A stretch of DNA of 64,000 nucleotides, taken from assembly GCA_002084765.1 (NCBI GenBank), contig NBMB01000009.1, positions 26,415 through 90,414 on the forward strand. The letters are read 5' to 3'. Of this stretch, positions 43,700 through 52,911 are shown piece by piece; the first letter of the stretch is position 1; each line of letters opens with the position of its first letter. The translations under genes and the position numbers were made by a program. Below the pieces are notes generated by a model. It made no database searches, was not told the DNA's origin, and saw only the letters and a list, made by a program, of their open reading frames with translations. Origin of the DNA: Candidatus Cloacimonetes bacterium 4572_55 (GTDB lineage Bacteria > 4572-55).

Positions 43700-45313
43700 C
43701 TACGCCTTTTTTTCCTTCCTAAGCCGTTTGGTGATCTCGATGCACTCTCGTACCGCAATAATCACCGACAAGCCGTGATATTCAATCTCCTTCCGGATGA
43801 TCTTCGCATTCTTCTCGGTGTCTTTTTTATGCGCGTGTACCACATGGAAGTGTTTCGAGTCCACGCCCACACCGAGAACGATCTGCTCGATCCGAGACGA
43901 TGGCAGCATAGTCGGTTGTCCGCCGGTCATTGCCACGCCCTCATTATCCATAATAAGCAGGGTCATATCAGTGTTCCCGGCAACAGCGTCGATCAGAGGA
44001 GTGACGCCGGAATGCAGAAATGTGCTGTCTCCGATGACTGCGAGAACCGGGTAAAGTCCAGCCTCGGACGCGCCTTTGGCAACACTGATCGACGCACCCA
44101 TATTTACGCATGTTTCGACCGCGGAATAGGGGGGAAGTGCTCCCAATGTATAACAGCCGATATCCGACGTGACAGTGCCGTCGTCAAATCCCTCCATCGC
44201 CTTCTTCAGCGCGTCAAAGGAGTCCGCATGGGGACAACCCTTGCACAACATCGGCGGGCGGCCGACAATCGGCAGATCGCCTGTGTCCAACTCGTCGTTT
44301 TTCGGCAATCCCAACGCGGGTCGGATATTGTCCGGGTTCAGCTCTCCAGTAATCGGCACATGACCTGACTCCTTGCCCAAAATTTCAATGTCAGAGTCCA
44401 GGATGCCACGCATAAAACGCTCCAAATAGGGGTAGCCTTCTTCCAATATGATCACTTTATCGCAGGATTCGGCTAATTTACGAATTTTTTTATAAGGGAG
44501 CGGGTACGCGCTGATATGAAGATGGGACGGCTTATAATCCAGCTCGTCAGCCACTTCGATAAAGTAGTTCCGAGAAATTCCAGTGGTGATCACGCCGATC
44601 TTCTGGTCGTTTTCGCTTATTGTGTTCAACGTCAGCGGATTGTTTGACGTGGTCTCGCAATATTCTTTCATCGCGTCGTATTGATCCAACAGTATGCTCC
44701 ATTGCCGACGGGCATTAGACGGGAGCAAAATCCAGGAGCTCGAATCTTTCACCTTGCATATTTCGTTTTCTGCTCGAGCCTCTCGAACCTGGACCACAGA
44801 GCGACTGTGCGCCAGGCGAGTCACCAGGCGGACCATAACCGGAATCTTAAATTTTTCCGAAAGATCAAACGCCTCGCGAGTCATCTCATACGCTTCTTGC
44901 TGATTTGCTGGCTCCAAGCAAATAATGCGAGCAAAGTCGGCAAAATAGCGGCTGTCCTGCTCGTTCTGAGAACTGTGCATACCAGGGTCGTCGGCAACGA
45001 CAAGAACTACCCCGCCGTTGATCGATAAAATAGCCGAATTCACAAAAGGGTCCGCCGCCACATTCAACCCCACATGTTTCATCGAAACCATGGTTCGCTT
45101 TCCGGCAAATGAAACGCCGAGTGCCTCTTCGTATGAGGTCTTTTCGTTCACACACCAGTAAGCTAACGGCTTGTCATGCTTTTTTGAATATTGAATCAAA
45201 TACTCCATGATCTCCGTGGAAGGCGTGCCGGGATAGGCGTATCCGACCGATAGTCCCGAATGAATCGCCCCTACGGCAACAGCTTCATCTCCAAGTAATA
45301 CCATGTCCGGCAT
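43700..45313 (-). CDS. iorA: Indolepyruvate:ferredoxin oxidoreductase alpha subunit, lacking ferredoxin domain
   Basis: About 537 residues from the ATG at 45313, which has AAGGAG six bases upstream; the longer frame adds 44 unrelated residues. N-terminal pyrimidine-binding domain (L-L-G-D-E-A-V-A-V-G start, YPGTPSTEIMEYL), then CKGCPHADSF and the TPP-binding region GDSTFLHSGVTPLIDAV through D-N-E-G-V-A-M-T-G-G-Q. The protein ends soon after VRECIEITKRL. Standard IorA continues from that point with a ferredoxin domain holding two [4Fe-4S] clusters, which is absent here. Electrons must therefore leave by another route, or the partner ferredoxin is encoded elsewhere. Uses TPP, linking to thiN. 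Confidence 0.87.
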   Translation of the reverse strand: MPDMVLLGDEAVAVGAIHSGLSVGYAYPGTPSTEIMEYLIQYSKKHDKPLAYWCVNEKTSYEEALGVSFAGKRTMVSMKHVGLNVAADPFVNSAILSINGGVVLVVADDPGMHSSQNEQDSRYFADFARIICLEPANQQEAYEMTREAFDLSEKFKIPVMVRLVTRLAHSRSVVQVREARAENEICKVKDSSSWILLPSNARRQWSILLDQYDAMKEYCETTSNNPLTLNTISENDQKIGVITTGISRNYFIEVADELDYKPSHLHISAYPLPYKKIRKLAESCDKVIILEEGYPYLERFMRGILDSDIEILGKESGHVPITGELNPDNIRPALGLPKNDELDTGDLPIVGRPPMLCKGCPHADSFDALKKAMEGFDDGTVTSDIGCYTLGALPPYSAVETCVNMGASISVAKGASEAGLYPVLAVIGDSTFLHSGVTPLIDAVAGNTDMTLLIMDNEGVAMTGGQPTMLPSSRIEQIVLGVGVDSKHFHVVHAHKKDTEKNAKIIRKEIEYHGLSVIIAVRECIEITKRLRKEKKA

Positions 45314-45416
45314 AGGAGTCTCCTTATATTTTATAAAGACTATAAAAATTGTCCGAAAAAAATAAAAAAAAATCGATTTTCGAATTATTGAATATACGCC
45401 CAAATATAACTGGATT

Positions 45417-45445
45417 AATATCAGCGAATTTTCTATATTTGTCAA
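45417..45445 (-). promoter_or_regulatory. Candidate promoter for iorAB
   Basis: Leftward TTGACA (45440-45445), 17-base spacer and GATATT (45417-45422), about 104 bases before the iorA ATG. Confidence 0.45.
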
Positions 45446-45626
45446 GTGTTTATTTTGTGATTATGTCTTGTTAATTGGCGACGCCGCCAATACAAATCGG
45501 ATCCAATACTCTCGACAATCTTATGACGCTCTGGTCGGAAGCGTTCCGAAAAAGCATCCTAAGGATGAAGGCGAAAACGCTATAAACCTTCTCATGATAT
45601 GGAGAACAGGCTTTTATAACGCATCA

Positions 45627-45675
45627 CGCCTCGCTCCATTCCTTAATAAGGAGAGGGAACGAGGCACTTTTTTCG
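45627..45675 (+). terminator. Orphan rightward intrinsic terminator
   Basis: GCCTCG (45628-45633) and CGAGGC (45660-45665) frame a stem continued by TCC/GGA and TTCCTT/AAGGA pairs, followed by A-C-T-T-T-T-T-T. No convincing rightward gene precedes it in 45446-45626, so it may end a small RNA or be left over from a deleted gene. The rest of 45446-45764 shows no gene. Confidence 0.45.
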
Positions 45676-45764
45676 TTTGTCCGTTAGTAAAACAATTTAC
45701 TTCAAGTCGTTATTAACTCAAAATAGTGTATGTTTCAACCGAACAACCTACCGGAAAATCTTCC

Positions 45765-45851
45765 TTATTTGAGGAGCAGCATCTGTTTGGTTTGGTCAAA
45801 TGACCCTGCTTCCATGCGATAGAAATACAGTCCGCTGGCCACTGGTTCGCC
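45765..45851 (-). pseudogene. Orphan C-terminal tail of a sorted secreted protein
   Basis: Leftward translation gives GEPVASGLYFYRMEAGSFDQ followed by T-K-Q-M-L-L-L-K and stop. This is the end of an FlgD-like/type IX-type sorting domain, like the intact tails of the two genes at 50.7-54.9 kb. Everything upstream is replaced by transposase sequence, so the original gene was cut here. Confidence 0.75.
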
Positions 45852-45854
45852 ATT

Positions 45855-46520
45855 CTCGCAGATTTTTAACTACCCACTTGATCCAAAACAGGGCGAATTT
45901 CGGGTCATTTTTACATTTTTTGGCGGAGGGATCCGTCTCTGCTCTTTGATACCTGAAAACCCGACCAAAACTAATGCCGATGGCGTTGAGGAAGGCGAAT
46001 ATTCGGGTTTTCCCCTGACCCCTGACTTTCAGTTTTCCATTGTCCATTCCGCGTTTGAACTCCTGAACGGTGGCCTCGACATTGGGTCGAATTCTTCGTC
46101 TCTCCGGCGGTATCCGCATAATGGCCTGATGACGCTTGCTTCGGAGGTAGTCCTCATGGATGAGATAGAGGACTTGGTGGCGTTTCTGTTGGATGGTTGA
46201 ACAGACCTGTGACAACGGGCATTGATCGCATACTGACTGGTCAAAACATGCCTTGAAACGGGTTTTAGTGGCTTGTGATGTAACGGTCTGACGCGGGTAA
46301 CTGACGCTATAAATGGTCTCATCGGTCTGCTCGATAGCCATCGGCGCGGCAGTGGTTCGCCCTTTGATAGCGGTTTGGACATGCTCGATCTTCAACTCAT
46401 CCATTTTTCGGTCGTTATCCGCATTGCCATAACCGCCGTCCGTATGCAGCTCATCCAAGTCGGGCGTCTTGTGCTTCATCTGATCCAGCCGGTCATTCAG
46501 GATCGTAACAGATTGATTTA
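45855..46520 (-). mobile_element. Truncated IS1182-like transposase remnant
   Basis: The leftward frame encodes the C-terminal half of a DDE transposase of the IS1182 type: LHTDGGYGN (second Asp region), a C-x(2)-C-P-x(4)-C cluster (DQCPLSQVC) and RPNVEATVQEFKRG with the catalytic Glu, then K-L-K-V-R-G. The N-terminal half is missing. The frame opens after a stop near 46522 and at the other end reads through the sorting-domain tail, giving a meaningless C-terminus. No terminal inverted repeats or target duplications are seen. It is therefore a dead fragment embedded between two secreted-protein relics. Confidence 0.8.
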
Positions 46521-46673
46521 ATTATAATTACGAAAATTCTAACACTGAGTTGAGCGGCGGCGGGGGTACGACTAACTTTGCGCGAGGCACAGACTTTCAA
46601 GCTACCACAATGCCTGAACGGAACAAAACCCCACCGTCCGCTCCGACGGTTTGTTAGCGTCACACTTTCATTT

Positions 46674-49600
46674 TCATTTGAGGAGCAACATCCGCCTCGT
46701 TTGCTGATAATCCTCTGTTTCCAGCCGATAGAAGTATAATCCGCTCGCCACTTGTGCGCCATGATCATTCCGGCCATCCCATTGCACGGATTTGAAACCC
46801 GCGGATTCCTCATGATCGGCCAGAGTCCGAACCAGTTGCCCGGCAGTGTTGTAAACTTTCAAGTCCACATGCCCGGCGAGTGGAAGTTGATAACGGATCG
46901 TGGTCATCGGATTAAAGGGATTTGGGTAGTTTTGATCCAGACCATAAGCCTCTGGGATATTTACCGTTTGCTCCGGCGCGTCCGATTCGCCAAAAGAGAG
47001 GTTCAGCCCGATCTGAGCCAGTAGTCGATTGCGATCACTCTGAAAATCGACAAAACTGACAGGGCAAATACCAGCCAAGGATTGCGGACTCGCTGTGCTA
47101 TCCTCCTCGGTCATTTTCAAATAAACGACGCCGGCGTCAATCACAGCAAAGACGGAATCGACCAAACCCGGCGGATTGGCGATGATATTGTCGTAATAGG
47201 TCAAGGCCGGGGCAAAATCGGTTTCGCTTACGAAGCAGAGGTGAATAAAGTGATCCAGAACCTTGTTCATACTCTCATTAGGGTTGGAGCCTTGTAAACC
47301 ATCGCAATGTGGGAAAATCCCGGTCTGTGGCGTTCTCGATAAAATAGAGCTGGCCGATACTGGCTTTGGCTTCCTCGCTGCTGAAATAATCGCTCAACTC
47401 TTGTTGATACAGGTCAGACGCTACGCCGTAGTTCTCAGACGCTACCGCTTCCTCTGCTTGCAGATAGAGTTCTCTGGCCCCCGATCGGACAGGATCGTCC
47501 CAAACCGGCTCGATCTCAAAGCTGTCATACACGCCATTTCCGGCTATGTCGGGAGAAAAGCGTTCCTCGCCATAATTTTCGCCCCAGTAATTCTTGCGAA
47601 CCTTGTGCTTGGCATGAAAATACGTTGAATGATCAATGCAGGAAATCAAAATTTCATCCGGCGTCCCGGAGTTATATTGGTCGTCAATGTTGGCGATAAG
47701 CGCGCCATAGACATAAAGCACGTTATTCTCATCAGCAGCTATAATCTGCGAGGCTCCGACGATCAGTTGCCCTCCATCTTCCACACGAATGTCTGCCGAG
47801 GGCCAAACGGTAACGACAGCACTATCCGTGACAGTCAAAATCCGTCCTGCCGGGACGATCAGGGTCTCGCCGGTGATAACCTCGCCTTGCAGGGTCAGAT
47901 CGGATCGGAGGGTGCCGCCATACCAGTTGCGATAGATATCCACAAGCATATGGTCTCCATTATTGCGGATATTGCGGATGGCAACGCCGGTATGAACGTT
48001 TTGCTCAACCCCTTTGTAATAATTGTTAACGATTTTATGGAAATTGCTCGACGGATTTGTGGCCATGGTAAATGCCCCGCCTGCTTGAAAGGGATCGCCT
48101 GAATCACCTCTATTCCCACACTCCACAAAATCTGGGTTATAGCTGTCCCAGCCCCAAAAATCCAGGTTATCGAGACCGGTCACCGGGTTTGCTTCCTCAG
48201 GAAAACCATTGTTGCAAAGATTCCACAAGCCGTCGGCGGCTTCTACATCAATGATTTTTTTTCAGATGGTCGCTGCTGTTAAAGGGACTCCTCCCATTGA
48301 CGTGCCAGACCATCAGACCATCACCATCCGGTCCTGATTCGAAAAAATTCGCCATTCTGTGTGTTGTTCCGTTTGCGCGGTCGATAATCACCGGTTGCCC
48401 GTTATACCCGATGTTATTTGTAACGAAATCATCGTAAAAAACCAAAGAAGACGTGCCGGTTCCACCGTGATTTAAGCTATAGTGATGGTCATGGTAGGTG
48501 ATCATCATCACAAAATCGACCACGCCATCCGGCTCTTCGGTATTATTGTCGCCATCGATGTCATCCGGGTCGGCAATGTCATATTCGGAAAAATCAATGA
48601 CCTCATCGGCCATCTCCAGCATGCGCCGATTGGTATCGTCGAGAACACCAAAGAGAACGTTGATGTTGGGGTTGTTTCCCATCCAATCCCGAATGGTATA
48701 CTTGCCTGCCGCCGGATCGGTTAGTTTAAAAAAAACAAGTTATTATTGACCGTAACCTGGGGCGTATGACCATGAAGTTGGAATTTGTAGATGTATTCAC
48801 CAGGATTACCCGGATCAGGAGTTTTTGAAACATCATAAAGGGCCTGGCTGACCGAATATTCGCCAGCGTCGGGATCCGCGTCAGTCTGGGTAAAGTAGGT
48901 CGCCCAGGGTCGGAACCACATAACCGCCGTAATTCGGGCTGCTGTTCTCATGGACAAAATAAGCTTCCTCCGGTGTGCCAACATTGCGATAAAAGTATAA
49001 TTGATGGGAACTTGTGTTATAAACAAACAAATCTAAATCGCCATCATTATCGATATCGCAAAAGTCTGGCTGACATTTACCATATTGAAAAACGATATCA
49101 GCGTACTGTCCAGTGATATGGAAAAAAACCGGTGATTGGGGGGTTCCTATATTTTGATAAAAATGGATTCTACCACTTGTGTAACCATTGTCATTATAAA
49201 CATGACCAATAAATAAATCTTGATCATCATCATCATCAATATCGCAAAAAGTCGGTTGAACAAGTAAATTTTCCAAATTTAGTTCAGGCATTGTTTTTGA
49301 TACCAGACGCCAATCCGCCAGTTGAGGGGTGCCTTCATTACGATAAAAAGCCAGTCCGCGTTCCACATACCCGGCAAACAAATCCAAATCATTATCAGCA
49401 TCGATATCAACCAAAGTGGGAACTGTCTGGGTGCCCAAATCCAACATCAGCGGGGGCATTGCCACAGCAGCGACAAAGGCCATGGAATCGGGAGCGCCCT
49501 GGTTTTTCAAAAATCGAAGCTCGCCCCCATGTAAGGCATAGCACAAATCCTTATCGCCATCATTGTCCACATCCGCCATACCCATGTACCGGGATAGCGG

Positions 49601-50412
49601 ATGATCAAGCTCCATCAGGGAAACCCAGGGTAGAAACTCTGGGTTGGTCGATGTGCCCGCGTTTTCCACAAAGGCCAAGTGAAACTCAAACAGATTCCAA
49701 TCGCCAGCAAAACCAATAATGTCCAAATCTCCATCCGTATCCATATCGGCGAACCGATAGGCGGCTAAAGAAGCGTCAGGAAAGCTATCTTGAATCGCAA
49801 TATCGAAGTCATCCCCCCACCCGTTGATCTGAAACATGATAAGTCTGCTGGCATAGGGGTCATTGACATCTACTACAAACATTTCCAATTGACCATCGCT
49901 GTTTAAATCGGCAAATTCAATATTATAGCAACCTGTCTCCATGGGACAGAGCAACTCCACAATATCAAAAGGGTGGTCATACTCCGGCCATATGGGCTCC
50001 TCGGCTGTGCCGAGATTCTCGTAATAAAAAATCTCCAACCCGCTGGTATTCATCATATCCAAATCGCCGTCTCCATCGGGATCGGCAAAAACCGGCGTAA
50101 ACCAGGAATAATGGGCCAGGTTGGCGTAAGGCAGGGGCGGCTCAAACTGCCAATCGGGCTCTTCCGGGTCGCCCACATTTGGGTAAAATTGAATGCCCTG
50201 GGTAGCGTCTTCGCCAATAAACAGGTCAAAATCTCCATCAGCATCGATGTCCACCCAATTAAGGGCAGGCTCACGACCCCCTGAATCCTGGTCTAACCCG
50301 CCAATGTAACAGCCAGGCACGGTGTCGCCCTCGACAATGCCCCAGCCCCATTGCTGGGGCCGGTTGCCAATAAAAAAAATGTGATGGTGTGAAAAATAGA
50401 TCGTTTGATCAT
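46674..50412 (-). pseudogene. Frame-broken gene for a large secreted protein (FG-GAP/VCBS repeats, M6-like segment, sorting domain)
   Basis: An ATG at 50412 with AGGAGG eight bases before it starts a signal peptide (MIKRSIFHTITFF). Reading continues in other frames as FG-GAP/VCBS-type repeats (50320-48890; D-I-D-A-D-G-D-F-D-L motifs), a segment resembling M6-peptidase-like proteins (V-D-F-V-M-M-I, GDGLMVWHVNG) without an HExxH motif, a beta-rich part, and an FlgD-like sorting tail (QNYPNPFNPMTTIRYQLP, end R-R-M-L-L-L-K). At least five one-base shifts are needed to join these: at an 8-A tract near 50377, near 48890, at 8 A near 48730, at 8 T near 48257 and near 47315. Repaired, it would be about 1240 residues. 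Sequencing errors in homopolymers could explain three of the breaks; the other two argue for real decay. Confidence 0.75.
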
Positions 50413-50444
50413 GACAATTTCCTCCTATCGTAAATGATCACGGG

Positions 50445-50520
50445 TTAGCGTATGATGACCATCCGCCGGGTCGTTTCATACAGGGCGTCAGAATCATCGG
50501 TTTTGTCGATTTTCAGTGCT
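50445..50520 (-). pseudogene. Second orphan sorting-domain tail
   Basis: Leftward translation gives K-I-D-K-T-D-D-S-D-A-L-Y-E-T-T-R-R-M-V-I-I-R then stop, similar to the last residues of sorting domains in this window. No upstream domain is joined to it. It lies just before the start of the broken secreted-protein gene. Confidence 0.5.
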
Positions 50521-50533
50521 TTTTGGATTAATA

Positions 50534-50626
50534 ATGAAGTGCGATGAAGAACTGAAAAGGGAAGCGGAACTTAGAGCAGAAGCGGAAGAACGAGAGCGGC
50601 TGAAGCAAGAGGCTAACAAGCCCTGA
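50534..50626 (+). pseudogene. Short charged fragment, possible Uma2-type nuclease tail
   Basis: A 30-residue rightward frame (MKCDEELKREAELRAEAEER then E-R-L-K-Q-E-A-N-K-P) resembles the E/R/A-rich helical tail common at the C-terminus of Uma2-family putative endonucleases. The catalytic part is absent, so it is a fragment at best. Confidence 0.3.
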
Positions 50627-50648
50627 ATTATTCGTCGCCACAGAGTTC

Positions 50649-50685
50649 GGTCCGCAGATTACGCAGATTGGTCCGCAGATTACGC
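50649..50685. repeat. Direct repeat GGTCCGCAGATTACGC
   Basis: A 16-base unit occurs at 50649-50664 and 50670-50685, separated by AGATT. It resembles dispersed C-G-C-A-G-A-T-T-A-C-G-C repeats I have seen in other bacterial genomes, and sits beside decayed genes. Confidence 0.6.
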
Positions 50686-50690
50686 GAAAA

Positions 50691-50720
50691 ACCCCCTCGC
50701 AGGGCAACCTGTGAGGGGGT
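50691..50720 (-). terminator. Terminator after the first BNR-like gene
   Basis: ACCCCCTCGCAGG (50691-50703) pairs with CCTGTGAGGGGGT (50708-50720), 13 bp with one G-T pair and a GCAA loop. In the leftward direction five T follow. It lies 28 bases beyond the stop at 50749. Confidence 0.85.
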
Positions 50721-50748
50721 TTTGTTATAGGGATACAGGAAATATTAC

Positions 50749-52824
50749 TTATTTCAGCAATATCATCTTCTTGGTCTCAGTCCGATCGTCACTCTTCAAT
50801 TGATAGAAGTAAACGCCCGCGACGACTGCTTCACCCACATCATTCATACCATTCCAGCTCAGATAATGGGAACCGGCTGGTTGGTAGCCTTGAACCAATG
50901 TTTTGACTAACTGTCCGGTTTGATTATAGACAGCAAGCTCAACAATCGATTCCGAGGACAGTTCATACTGGATTGTCGTAGACGCGGCAAATGGATTGGG
51001 ATGGTTCTGCGCCAAAAACGTCGACTTCTCGGCAATCGGATCCGTGTCATCCTCAATATTGTCAAAGTTAGCCACATCCTCAATATGTACCGGCAGATAG
51101 AGAACCGGGTTCGCAGTTCCGGGACCTTCCTCTGCGGCGGTGCTGTAATACCGTCCCGGGGCTTTATCATTGATATATAGGATATGCAATTGATCGTTCA
51201 CTACGCGCTTGGCAACCGTGGGATACCGGTCGTCATCGCATTCTCCCGGTTCGCAATCTCGAGAATTGCTGTTGGTCAAGTTGACCGCCTCGCCCTGTCC
51301 GGCATTGGAGAACCAGCTCGCTCCATTATCAACCGACGCTATCGCCATAATTTCGCCGTTAAACATCTTGCCATTGGCGTAATTGCCGTCTTGATATCCT
51401 TCTACAAGAGCGCAGTAGTCATCAGGGAAAAATTTTGTAAAGACCACGAAAAGATTATTGTTGGTGTCATGCGCCATGGTGGGAGCGCATACTGTGGTCT
51501 TGAAAGCACCAAGTCTCGCGGCCATTTGCGCGGAAGTCGAGGTCTCCGCGTCATCAATATCCCACAGCTCCAGGGGATTATTGGACCAATCGTCATACAC
51601 CACGTCCACAGTCTGGCGATCGTCGTCCCAATGAAAAATTCCCCCTACCATGACAGGATAGCCTATTGTATCCGGATCCGCTCCTCCGTCGATCACTCCC
51701 TGCATCAACTGGGTCCAGATCACATGCACGCGATCTTCAGCATCCACATGGGCTTCGATGGTATGCCCGGCTTCCCAGAAATAGGTAAATTCCTCTTCTC
51801 CATCGTAATCCACTTCAGTGGTATAATCGCTGAGATCATAATCGTGATTTGAATCGGAGACGTTATATTCTGTCAGAGCAGTCGTTTCACCCCAACTCTG
51901 TCCTCCATCTGTCGATATTTGGACATACGCGTCATTCCGAATCTGGTGATATATCTCTCCGCTTGAGTTGGAATCATCCGGTCCCCACAGGAAAGCCCGC
52001 ACCACTTTTTGACCGGTCTTGGAAGCGTCTACTGCATAGGAAATGAGACGTTGCCGTCTTTGTCCCTGTTGAATCATCTCCCAGTGGGTAAATCCGTTCG
52101 CCAAATAGTTGTCAGTATTAGATTGGCCATAATAGACGCTCGCCATCACGTCGCCATCCGGGTTGTTTTCCGAAACTATATGGGCTATATCGCCAGTTCC
52201 GATCGCTATTTTTGGCCAAATAATTGTTTCGCTCGGATAGGAAACCACGTCAACCGAGGTTGGTTGGAACGCTCCGAATCCGGGAAACTGATCTTGGGCC
52301 ACCTTTGTCTGGGTGTTGGATCCGCCAATATTGAAATGATAAGCAACAGCTGCCGCACCACTAGACTTAATATCGAGAGTTGTATAGCCACTCCGATAAG
52401 CAGGGTCTACAGGCGTGTAATTGCCCCAATTTCCATTTGAATTCCGGTAGCAATAGTGCACTTCTCTCGGATTGATCTCTACGTTGTCAGCCCACATCCA
52501 GCTGACATGCACGCCTCCGTTGTCATCCACAGCAATCTGGTGCCCGACCGAGCAATTGTGTTGCTGGTCATGGTATGTAATTCCCTCGGAAGGATCGCCG
52601 CCAACAACCTCTCCAGGAGATTGGGTCACAATCGGCTGATCGTCGCCATAGTTCTTGACAACAAAAACGGTGTTGTTCCCGGTAGCTTCGGTCTCATTTC
52701 CTATTGCCTTGGAAGCGGAATGATCCTTGACTTTCTCACTTAATACGCCCGCGCCGGCAAAAGAACCCGCGCTAATAAGTGAGATAAATATAAATAAAAT
52801 ACCTAATAAACAAATTTTCCTCAT
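50749..52824 (-). CDS. Secreted BNR/sialidase-like protein with C-terminal sorting domain
   Basis: About 691 residues from the ATG at 52824, with GAGGAGG eight bases upstream. A Sec signal peptide (about 1-23) leads to a beta-propeller-like body with Asp-box/BNR motifs such as STDGGQSWG, and repeated phrases like RVHVIWTQ and A-H-D-T-N-N-N-L-F-V-V. The C-terminal 75 residues are an FlgD-like sorting domain: LAQNHPNPFAASTTIQYELS, N-Q-T-G-Q-L-V-K-T-L and the end K-K-M-I-L-L-K, which directs export through a type IX-type system. No sialidase catalytic arginine triad is evident, so the fold alone is supported. The next gene is a paralogue with similar layout, 87 bases upstream. Confidence 0.85.
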   Translation of the reverse strand: MRKICLLGILFIFISLISAGSFAGAGVLSEKVKDHSASKAIGNETEATGNNTVFVVKNYGDDQPIVTQSPGEVVGGDPSEGITYHDQQHNCSVGHQIAVDDNGGVHVSWMWADNVEINPREVHYCYRNSNGNWGNYTPVDPAYRSGYTTLDIKSSGAAAVAYHFNIGGSNTQTKVAQDQFPGFGAFQPTSVDVVSYPSETIIWPKIAIGTGDIAHIVSENNPDGDVMASVYYGQSNTDNYLANGFTHWEMIQQGQRRQRLISYAVDASKTGQKVVRAFLWGPDDSNSSGEIYHQIRNDAYVQISTDGGQSWGETTALTEYNVSDSNHDYDLSDYTTEVDYDGEEEFTYFWEAGHTIEAHVDAEDRVHVIWTQLMQGVIDGGADPDTIGYPVMVGGIFHWDDDRQTVDVVYDDWSNNPLELWDIDDAETSTSAQMAARLGAFKTTVCAPTMAHDTNNNLFVVFTKFFPDDYCALVEGYQDGNYANGKMFNGEIMAIASVDNGASWFSNAGQGEAVNLTNSNSRDCEPGECDDDRYPTVAKRVVNDQLHILYINDKAPGRYYSTAAEEGPGTANPVLYLPVHIEDVANFDNIEDDTDPIAEKSTFLAQNHPNPFAASTTIQYELSSESIVELAVYNQTGQLVKTLVQGYQPAGSHYLSWNGMNDVGEAVVAGVYFYQLKSDDRTETKKMILLK

Positions 52825-52911
52825 CTTAATTTCCTCCTCGAACATTAGATTAAATACGATCTTTAATAAAAAAAATTCTCTTACCAAATTGTAAGAGAAT
52901 TTCAAAAAAAG

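Noticed and set aside
45468..45716. Rightward 82-codon frame after the iorA promoter region
   Set aside because: It runs through a terminator-like hairpin and shows no domain or ribosome site.
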